Position numbers and translations under genes: made by a program. Of a DNA stretch of 11,508 nt, positions 1 to 5,711 are shown one piece after another (within the stretch, counting starts at the first letter, position 1; every line of letters starts with the position of its first letter). The notes under the pieces were generated by a model. That model saw nothing but the letters and a program-made list of their open reading frames with translations. It had not been told where the DNA came from and did not search any database. Origin of the DNA: Elusimicrobiota bacterium (GTDB taxonomy: Bacteria > CAYTYR01 > UBA6262); contig PMCA01000025.1 of the NCBI GenBank assembly GCA_003153935.1, positions 1-11,508 on the forward strand, in the 5' to 3' direction.

Positions 1-988
1 CGCACGCGGTAGCCCTGATCGCTCCATCCATATCCTGCGGCCATCCAGGTACCATGCTGATCGTATTTATGTTAATAGCATAAAAATAGCTATTGTCCGC
101 GCCGATATATAGAACTCCGGCATCCGTATCTATGGTCGGGGAAGAATAGACCACTATATTGTTGCCGATCACATATGGCCAGCCGGATATGATAGCGCCG
201 GTCAGATAATTAAAAGCATAGACCCGGCCGTCATTGCAGGCGGTGAAGATCATGTCGTTATATGGGCAGGGTGATGCCTGCCAGGCCTGCAGGTTAGTAG
301 GATTGCGGTAGCGCCAGACCAGGCTGCCGTCGATCAAGTTCAGGCAATAAAAATAACCATCGTTTGAGCCAACATAAACATAATTTTTATAGATACAGGG
401 CGAAGAGACAACATCATTGCCGGTAGTGTAGCTCCAGATCAGACCTCCATCGGAGGCGCGAATACAATAAACCTTATTGTCATTACAACCGAATACCACC
501 CGGCTCTTGTCTATCGCCGGCGAGGAATCTATCGCATCCCCGGTAGTGAAATACCATTTCTCCGTCATCTGCCGGGCCACAATATGCTGGGGGAAGCTAT
601 AACTTGTTCTCTCCGGGCAGTACTTGAACATTGGCCAGTTCCCCAGCAGTATCCTGACTTTGAGGGTCCTTTGCGCTCCTTTATAGGTACCCACGGATTT
701 TAACTGTACCGTACCGCCATCGCCGTCTACCAGAGTAACGGTAAAACTGCCGCCGTTAAAACTCATGGTCGTCCCGCTGCGCCAGCTGGAATCATAATCC
801 AATTGCGGCAGGGACCAGCTGATGCCGGCCTCCGCCATATATAGTGCGGCCAGTGAATTCTCCGAACTACCAGCCGACCGGACATCGGTAGTCAGGATAT
901 TAATGAACAACAGTCCCAACAACAGTACAAAAACAATTATGCCGATGGCCATTATTAGTATTGCGCCGCGTTGTTCTCTCAATTTCAT
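1..988 (-). CDS. PilX-like minor pilin fused to a PQQ-type beta-propeller (3' end outside window)
   Basis: The frame is open from the ATG at 988 to the window edge (329 codons), so the C-terminus is missing. Residues 1-8 form a short basic leader ending in Gly8. A hydrophobic helix follows (about 9-33), then the A-L-Y-M-A-E-A-G-I stretch (48-56) typical of PilX N-terminal domains. Position +5 of the mature protein is Met13, not Glu, as in PilX/GspK-type tip minor pilins. A small beta-rich pilin part runs to about 115. From about 146 there are at least four repeats of about 40 residues with the pattern S-S-P-x-I, V-Y-x-G, D/N-G, Y-x-(L/F), G-x-x-x-W, as in PQQ/BamB-like propellers. The start lies 9 nt after the PilW-like stop, with AGGGG upstream. 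The likely role is a tip minor pilin carrying a propeller, comparable to PilX plus PilY1. The repeats alone do not show that PQQ is bound. Confidence 0.85.
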   Translation of the reverse strand, partial: MKLREQRGAILIMAIGIIVFVLLLGLLFINILTTDVRSAGSSENSLAALYMAEAGISWSLPQLDYDSSWRSGTTMSFNGGSFTVTLVDGDGGTVQLKSVGTYKGAQRTLKVRILLGNWPMFKYCPERTSYSFPQHIVARQMTEKWYFTTGDAIDSSPAIDKSRVVFGCNDNKVYCIRASDGGLIWSYTTGNDVVSSPCIYKNYVYVGSNDGYFYCLNLIDGSLVWRYRNPTNLQAWQASPCPYNDMIFTACNDGRVYAFNYLTGAIISGWPYVIGNNIVVYSSPTIDTDAGVLYIGADNSYFYAININTISMVPGWPQDMDGAIRATAC

Positions 989-997
989 TCTCAGCCC

Positions 998-1516
998 CTA
1001 TTGATCCTGAGGTTTATTCCGGGGGAATATTTTAGTCGCCATGTTGACACTCTGATTGCTATTGGTCACGCGCAGCCGGATGGCTACTTCCCCTTCGTAC
1101 TCCGGATTAAAATAAAGTTTAGTTACCCCGGTCGCCACGATATTTACATCCGTACCGCCGGCCGTGTAGGTTATCGTGCGCTGCAGGTCACCGTTCACTT
1201 GAGGTTCATAGCGAATAGTCTGCAGGTCATCGGGATTCTCCAACTCCAAGGGAGCCTTGAAATCAATGCGGTCCCGGTTGGCATCAAGAGTAGTTACCAC
1301 TATAGTAGAAATATCCGCCTGCCGGATTTCCCGGACCATCTTCTCCATGGCGTTGCGCGCCTGTTGCACGGAATTGGTTTGCACGTCCTGATATTTATAG
1401 GTATTGGTAGTTTCGCGCAGGACGTCATAAAGCACCAGCACGATCATGCTGACGATAACAGTCGCCACGACGAATTCCACCCCGCTCATACCCTTTTTAT
1501 TTCTTAATAATTTCAT
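998..1516 (-). CDS. PilW-like minor pilin
   Basis: A 172-residue protein with a type III (prepilin) signal. The leader ends K-K-G9, followed by M-S-G-V-E, so Glu sits at +5 (Glu14), and a hydrophobic helix runs to about residue 30. The next segment (Q-Q-A-R-N-A-M-E-K-M-V-R-E-I-R-Q-A, about 46-64) is the conserved alpha1-C region of PilW/GspJ-type minor pilins. The C-terminal half is beta-rich and includes the segment V-A-I-R-L-R-V-T. The start is supported by AAGGA placed 5 nt before the ATG. The gene sits third in a minor pilin series and is separated from the PilV-like gene by a 69-nt spacer with a hairpin and short repeats. It probably joins the inner-membrane minor pilin complex that primes pilus assembly. 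GspJ of a type II secretion system is the alternative, but a PilX-like rather than GspK-like partner favours T4P. Confidence 0.82.
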   Translation of the reverse strand: MKLLRNKKGMSGVEFVVATVIVSMIVLVLYDVLRETTNTYKYQDVQTNSVQQARNAMEKMVREIRQADISTIVVTTLDANRDRIDFKAPLELENPDDLQTIRYEPQVNGDLQRTITYTAGGTDVNIVATGVTKLYFNPEYEGEVAIRLRVTNSNQSVNMATKIFPRNKPQDQ

Positions 1517-1524
1517 CTTTATCC

Positions 1525-1577
1525 TTCAACTCGCTTACTCGTTAACTCGCCTGCCTGCCGGTAGGCAGGTAACTCGC
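1525..1577 (-). repeat. Intercistronic near-palindrome with flanking degenerate 8-nt repeats
   Basis: In the transcribed sense, CCTGCCTACCGGCAGGCAGG (1550-1569) is a 20-nt palindrome broken only by one mismatched pair, able to form a GC-rich hairpin. Immediately downstream are three adjoining 8-mers, GAGTTAAC, GAGTAAGC and GAGTTGAA (1525-1548). A fourth related copy, GAGTTACC (1568-1575), lies on the other side of the palindrome. The element fills most of the gap between the PilV-like stop and the PilW-like Shine-Dalgarno site. No T-run follows, so it is not a terminator. It looks like a dispersed REP-type element or an mRNA processing or stability structure. Its copy number cannot be judged here. 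Confidence 0.6.
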
Positions 1578-1585
1578 AACCTTTT

Positions 1586-2104
1586 TTAATAATTCCCTTT
1601 GAGTGCCCTGAGAACCACGCTTTGGGCGACGCCGCCACTGGTCCAGGATACTGTCACGGAGACACGCTTGAACCTGGTTATTGCCGTAGATACCAGGTCC
1701 AGGTTAGTTTCACTGACATAATCCACTACCACGCTCCTGGTATAACCGGTATAATCCGTCATCACTGTCCCGTCCACTTCCTTCGGCGGTGTTTCCGTGT
1801 AACCGTCGTAATCATCGACGTCATCATAATTCCGGGTGGTAGGATTACCTGACCGGGTTTCACCGCTATCCGGACCTAAATTAACAGTTGTATCTGGATT
1901 GGTGGGGTCCTCGTCAAACTTTTTGCACATTATTTCTTCCATCAGGTCCTGAGCCAGAAAATTAGCCACGGTTATTTTTTGCGGGTCCTTGCCCCTTTTC
2001 ACGCCCTGTCCCAGAACCGTGATCAATGGGACCAGGGCGATGACGATGACTACCACCGCTACTAACACCTCCGCTAAAGTGAAACCCGCACTCTTTTTTT
2101 TCAT
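1586..2104 (-). CDS. PilV-like minor pilin
   Basis: A 172-residue prepilin. The seven-residue leader M-K-K-K-S-A-G precedes F-T-L-A-E-V, giving Phe at +1 and Glu at +5 (Glu12). A Val/Ile-rich helix follows to about residue 30. The segment L-A-Q-D-L-M-E-E-I (about 48-56) is typical of PilV/GspI-type minor pilins. The middle holds an acidic, aromatic loop (Y-D-D-V-D-D-Y-D-G-Y, about 93-102), a form often seen in PilV-like proteins of uncultured bacteria. The C-terminus is beta-rich (V-S-V-T-V-S-W). The ATG overlaps the TGA of the preceding FimT-like gene (ATGA), so translation is probably coupled; GGA lies 7 nt upstream. It is probably a component of the pilus-tip minor pilin complex. It is distinguished from GspI by neighbours rather than by sequence. 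Confidence 0.82.
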   Translation of the reverse strand: MKKKSAGFTLAEVLVAVVVIVIALVPLITVLGQGVKRGKDPQKITVANFLAQDLMEEIMCKKFDEDPTNPDTTVNLGPDSGETRSGNPTTRNYDDVDDYDGYTETPPKEVDGTVMTDYTGYTRSVVVDYVSETNLDLVSTAITRFKRVSVTVSWTSGGVAQSVVLRALKGNY

Positions 2105-2583
2105 GGTTTTGTCCAGTAGGTCCGGCCGGTATTATCTTCCACCCAGACTGTGTATTGCTCACTGCCATAAGTAAAGACCACCGAGCCTCCGGTATTGTTC
2201 CGTCCGATAGGATCGAATTCTATATAAGGGTTCCCGCCAAAAGAGGCTGACACGATATTCACCTTATGCAGGTCACCGGCGTTAAAATCCCTGATCATGG
2301 GCTTACGGTTCACCGGATCAGTAATTGCCGTTGCCGTAGAACTGCTATAGACCACGTACTTTTCCTGCGCGGGATAAAAATATACGCCGCAGTTAACATT
2401 GGTGATCTCCGCCTGTTTTTTAGCGTAAACTATATCCGAAACCAGGAGACGCGCCGCGGCTTTGGCTTTAAAGGCAAAAACGCCATTCATGTTGTACAGG
2501 ACCACCGCTGTCAAAAAACCGATGATCGCCAGCATGATCATTGTTTCGATCAGGGTGAATCCCGCTTTACTTTTAGTTTTCAT
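2101..2583 (-). CDS. FimT/FimU (GspH-like) minor pilin
   Basis: A 160-residue prepilin. The eight-residue leader ends A-G8 and is followed by F-T-L-I-E (Glu13 at +5) and a hydrophobic helix to about residue 30. The segment A-A-A-R-L-L-V-S-D-I-V-Y-A-K-K-Q-A (about 42-58) matches the conserved FimT/GspH region that carries a helix with S-D-I/L and A. The later F-D-P-I-G-R and V-V-F-T-Y strands fit the GspH C-terminal beta-sheet. It is the first of four minor pilin genes, corresponding to the FimU position of the Pseudomonas fimU-pilV-pilW-pilX-pilY1 cluster. The ATG has no clear Shine-Dalgarno site. A weak TGATACTAA element sits at -15 to -7, so the gene may be read leaderless or from the upstream operon. 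It overlaps the PilV-like gene by 4 nt. Confidence 0.82.
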   Translation of the reverse strand: MKTKSKAGFTLIETMIMLAIIGFLTAVVLYNMNGVFAFKAKAAARLLVSDIVYAKKQAEITNVNCGVYFYPAQEKYVVYSSSTATAITDPVNRKPMIRDFNAGDLHKVNIVSASFGGNPYIEFDPIGRNNTGGSVVFTYGSEQYTVWVEDNTGRTYWTKP

Positions 2584-2589
2584 AATTAT

Positions 2590-2598
2590 TTAGTATCA
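2590..2598 (-). promoter_or_regulatory. Candidate extended -10 of the minor pilin operon (weak)
   Basis: In the transcribed sense the element reads TGATACTAA and occupies -15 to -7 relative to the FimT-like ATG. That is the same placement as the strong TGCTATAAT upstream of the first YfhO-family gene. A transcript from it would start at or near the ATG, which fits the lack of a Shine-Dalgarno site. The hexamer TACTAA matches the consensus only partly and lacks the final T. TTGAGT lies 17 nt further upstream. This is inference from two short matches. Confidence 0.3.
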
Positions 2599-2630
2599 CA
2601 ATCAGGCGGTAAACTCAAGAAAATTACTGC

Positions 2631-3374
2631 CTATTTTTTTATAAAGATCCGGAACTTGGCCAGGCCCATTTTTTGCAGCAGGAATTTACCCAGCGTGGCG
2701 AGGGTGGCCAGCCCGTAAATACTGGAGTTAACGAAATTTATCGATGAGGCCTCTTTGAAGTAGCGCGCCGGGACCGGGGTTTCTCCCAGGCGGAAGCCGA
2801 AATAAACCGCGGACACCAGGAATTCCGTGTCAAAGACGAAATTATCCGAATTGTTCCGCCAGGGAATGGTCTCCAGCACTTCGCGCCGGTAAGCCCGGAA
2901 CCCGGTGTGGAATTCGCTGAGATTCTGACCGAGAAAAATATTTTCCAGCAGGGTCAGGAAACGGTTACTGATATATTTATATAAGGGCATGCCGCCGGCC
3001 AGGGCCTCGGCGCGGGTCCTGATACGCGAGCCCAGCATGACGTCATAGCGGCCTTCGGTTATCGGTCTGATCATATTAGGTATCAGCGTGGCGTCATACT
3101 GGTAATCCGGGTGCAGCATGACCACGATATCCGCGCCTTGTTCCAGGGCTTTCTCGTAGCAGGTTTTCTGGTTGCCGCCATAGCCCTTATTTTTTTCATG
3201 GGTATAAACCTGCAATCCCAACTCCCTGGCCACCTGCACGGTGTTATCCCGGCTGGCGTCATCCACCACGATGATCGTGTCCACTGTACCAGATGGAATA
3301 TCCAGTACTGTTTTTTTGATGGTTTTTTCCGCGTGATAAGCCGGCATGACCACTATTACCTTCTTTTTTGCCAA
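2631..3374 (-). CDS. GT2 family glycosyltransferase, polyprenyl-phosphate sugar synthase type
   Basis: A 247-residue GT-A fold protein. It starts with a basic N-terminus and the first strand V-I-V-V-M-P-A-Y (6-13). D-D-A-S (38-41) binds the nucleotide-sugar. N-K-G-Y-G-G-N (62-68) follows. H-P-D-Y-Q-Y-D (88-94) stands where the metal-binding D-x-D usually is, and L-S-E-F-H-T-G-F-R-A-Y (152-162) is a subfamily signature near the catalytic region. The C-terminal tail is hydrophobic and basic but lacks clear paired membrane helices, unlike CsbB-type enzymes. The likely reaction is transfer of a sugar from a nucleotide donor to a polyprenyl phosphate at the cytoplasmic membrane. The start is TTG; an in-frame TAA lies three codons upstream, and the next ATG (residue 10) would remove the first strand. 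AGGGGAT upstream lies in the end of the preceding gene. It is in an operon with three YfhO-family genes that could use its product. The sugar is unknown. Confidence 0.85.
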   Translation of the reverse strand: MAKKKVIVVMPAYHAEKTIKKTVLDIPSGTVDTIIVVDDASRDNTVQVARELGLQVYTHEKNKGYGGNQKTCYEKALEQGADIVVMLHPDYQYDATLIPNMIRPITEGRYDVMLGSRIRTRAEALAGGMPLYKYISNRFLTLLENIFLGQNLSEFHTGFRAYRREVLETIPWRNNSDNFVFDTEFLVSAVYFGFRLGETPVPARYFKEASSINFVNSSIYGLATLATLGKFLLQKMGLAKFRIFIKK

Positions 3375-3380
3375 TTTGAT

Positions 3381-5711
3381 TTATCCCCTTTCGCTTGTTT
3401 TGAGCGCCCTGGCCAGGACCAGGGTTAAAGATATCATTAACACCAGGAAAGCCCCCAGGCTCCAGGCTAATCCCGTCGGCCGATAGGTAAAAATTATCTC
3501 TGACGGCCCGGCTGGTATGGGTACCATCCGGAAAATATAATCCGCATCGTTAATAACGGCGTTCACGCCGTTGACCGTAGCCCGCCAACCGGGATAATTA
3601 TAATCGTACAAGACCAGGAATCCAGGTTGGGCGGCGGCAGTCTGCAGTACCACCCTGTTCGTATCATAGGAAGTTATCCGGACCGGTTTGGGGACCGGTT
3701 GGACATCCGTGCTGTTCGCTTCTTCCTGCGCCTCGGGCAGGTCGGCAACCATCTCCACCTCCGGCCTAAAATCCCTGGACGCTATCTGCGTAAGCGTCCC
3801 TTCAGTCGAACTACGGCGCAGAATGCGCCGTATGACCGCTGCTCGTGGCTGAACCCTCTTATTTTCATAAACATTCAGTGAACCCATGCGGGCCACCAGT
3901 CCCATATTATTCTCCCGGAGCTCTCTCCGGGTAAAAATGTAGCGTATGCCCAGCATATCGGCCAGACGGCTGTCCGAAAAATTATTCTGCGTCATTAAAA
4001 TACTGTGGAAATTATCAATTTTCTTCAAGACGATGGAATCGTAAGCTTCAGCGTCAAAGAAATGATAAGGCAATCCCATCTGGGTCAATAGCGGCAGTTT
4101 CTCGCTGATCAAGTCCGCAATGGTAAGAGAGTTTTTATCAGCTTCTTCGGGGTGGAACCCGATCCTATTATTAAAGAGATAGCGCTGGTAACCAAGATTC
4201 TTCGCCAGGAAAGACACAACCTGAGGGCGATCACGATAAAAACCGGTTTGCAATACAGGCTCAGCGCCAAAGCTGACATAAGCGGCATTGCATCCTATCA
4301 ACAAGCAGATTAAACCCTGTCCCCAATGACCCGCCAGGCGTTTTCTTAGCAGTAAAACCACCAATAAGCCAAGCAAGGATAACCACTGCCAGAAACAATC
4401 CGTCAATATTTTCGGCAAATATAAATCGTATAATTTTTGCCGGCCAGCCGGGTCCAGGTGCGGCAAATAGGATTGGGCCAGCCAGGGTAACCAATGACCC
4501 CGCGCCAGGAAAACCGCTAAAAACCCGGCTCCCAACGCCAACAATAACGCGACTATTTTGCGCTTATTCATATTACTCTGCTGGCCGTCCTGCCAAACTG
4601 CTTCCAGTCCCAGCGCCGCCAGCACCGCCACGGCTAATTGCACCAGCAAATAGAATTTAATCGGATAACGGATCAGGTTGAACACCGGGAAGATCTTAAA
4701 GAACCAGTAATGTACCGGCGTAAAGTTGCCCAGGGACCAGAATAAACCCATCCCGCCGAGCAGCACAAAAAAACCCGCCCAACTTCGCCGTTGCTTATTC
4801 TGGAACGAGAATAGCATTAAAACTAACGGCAAGGCGCCGAGGTATACATCACGCAGCCAGGGTTGCCTGAACCAGGTTTTCGCGGCCGTAAATTCCCAGC
4901 GAAAGTGCGGCAGTAAGGTTCCCACCAATTCCAGCGGGTGCATGGACCACATGGCGATATTAGCATAGGCCGGGGAGGTGTCCCTGACCGACAGGTTGAG
5001 CAGCTCCCGCAACGGGATAAGTTGCGGCAAGATCAGCAGGCTGGTTACGAACAACCCGGCGGCCAAGCGGGAAAAACCGGCTACGTATCCGGACGGACGG
5101 CGCCATAGACAAAACAGGACCAGGACCAGTACATTCATATACATTATTTCCGGTTGGCCGCCGTAGAACTCAAAAGCCAGTACGACCCCCACCAAACCGG
5201 TCCAGAGATAATTGCTTTTCAGGCTATACTGGAAAAACAACACCACAAAACCCACCCAGACTGCCGCCGTCAGAGTAGTTAATAAATTTATGGTTGAAGG
5301 CAAATAACCGCTGTAACAAAACAGTAAGGCGCCGGCCAGGCAGTTCCAGGGCTTAATGTCCATACTCTTTAGCAGTAAATATATCCCCACCCCGCCGAGC
5401 AAAAAATGCAGCAGGAAAAAATACTTAAAGGCGGGAAAGAACGGGAAAAGGAACGTTATCAGGTTGACCGGGTACAGCAGAGCATGCTGCGAGGTCGCCC
5501 AAAACGGGGCCCCGGCGGAGACATAAGGATTCCAAAAAGGGAAAATCCCCCTCTGCAAATTCTCCGCGGCGAAGAAATGCAACGGCTGGTAGTAACGGAT
5601 TATATCACGATAGAAAAACAGCACATCCTGGGAAATCAGCTCATAGAAAAAAACCATCCAGGCCAGCAACAATCCCAGCAGATAATAGCCGTCTTCCTTT
5701 TTAAGTTTCAT
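3381..5711 (-). CDS. YfhO-family GT-C-like membrane protein (third of three)
   Basis: A 776-residue polytopic protein. Helix 1 (about 9-26) is followed by an outer loop with R-D-I-I-R-Y-Y-Q-P (35-43; Asp36 is the candidate GT-C catalytic acid) and F-P-F-W-N-P (57-62). Further family motifs are N-L-L-T-T-L (142-147), G-Q-P-E-I (185-189) and, later, I-R-Y-P-I-K-F. After roughly a dozen membrane helices there is a soluble domain from about 478 to 745. It holds Y-D-S-I, L-G-I-R-Y, Y-P-G-W and an A-G-P-S-E-I-I-F-T-Y-R-P strand, and a final membrane helix closes the protein. Characterised YfhO proteins (Bacillus, Listeria homologues) move sugars from undecaprenyl-phosphate carriers to teichoic acids outside the membrane. 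Here the acceptor is unknown. The ATG overlaps the stop of the preceding paralogue (ATGA), and the next gene, a GT2, begins 6 nt after the stop. It is closer to the first paralogue than to the second around the first loop. Confidence 0.83.
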   Translation of the reverse strand: MKLKKEDGYYLLGLLLAWMVFFYELISQDVLFFYRDIIRYYQPLHFFAAENLQRGIFPFWNPYVSAGAPFWATSQHALLYPVNLITFLFPFFPAFKYFFLLHFLLGGVGIYLLLKSMDIKPWNCLAGALLFCYSGYLPSTINLLTTLTAAVWVGFVVLFFQYSLKSNYLWTGLVGVVLAFEFYGGQPEIMYMNVLVLVLFCLWRRPSGYVAGFSRLAAGLFVTSLLILPQLIPLRELLNLSVRDTSPAYANIAMWSMHPLELVGTLLPHFRWEFTAAKTWFRQPWLRDVYLGALPLVLMLFSFQNKQRRSWAGFFVLLGGMGLFWSLGNFTPVHYWFFKIFPVFNLIRYPIKFYLLVQLAVAVLAALGLEAVWQDGQQSNMNKRKIVALLLALGAGFLAVFLARGHWLPWLAQSYLPHLDPAGRQKLYDLYLPKILTDCFWQWLSLLGLLVVLLLRKRLAGHWGQGLICLLIGCNAAYVSFGAEPVLQTGFYRDRPQVVSFLAKNLGYQRYLFNNRIGFHPEEADKNSLTIADLISEKLPLLTQMGLPYHFFDAEAYDSIVLKKIDNFHSILMTQNNFSDSRLADMLGIRYIFTRRELRENNMGLVARMGSLNVYENKRVQPRAAVIRRILRRSSTEGTLTQIASRDFRPEVEMVADLPEAQEEANSTDVQPVPKPVRITSYDTNRVVLQTAAAQPGFLVLYDYNYPGWRATVNGVNAVINDADYIFRMVPIPAGPSEIIFTYRPTGLAWSLGAFLVLMISLTLVLARALKTSERG

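Noticed and set aside
1-560. PQQ-dependent dehydrogenase
   Set aside because: The repeats resemble PQQ-type propellers, but they follow a PilX domain in a minor pilin cluster, and no PQQ-binding or catalytic calcium-site residues can be identified in the visible part.
971-1507. Plus-strand open frame of 178 codons
   Set aside because: It lies wholly opposite the PilW-like gene, has no recognisable domain or ribosome binding site, and its His/Ile-rich composition is typical of an antisense shadow. The minus frame has a clear prepilin signal.
1550-1569. Rho-independent terminator between the PilV-like and PilW-like genes
   Set aside because: The hairpin is GC-rich but no T-run follows it in the direction of transcription; the Shine-Dalgarno site of the next gene follows shortly after.
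998-2583. Type II secretion pseudopilins GspH-GspI-GspJ
   Set aside because: These families resemble FimT-PilV-PilW, so this cannot be excluded by sequence alone. The PilX-like fourth member, its propeller and the multiple major pilins fit a type IV pilus better.
2266-2718. Plus-strand open frame of 150 codons
   Set aside because: It runs antisense across the FimT-like gene and the GT2 end, shows no family features, and ignores two well-supported gene boundaries.
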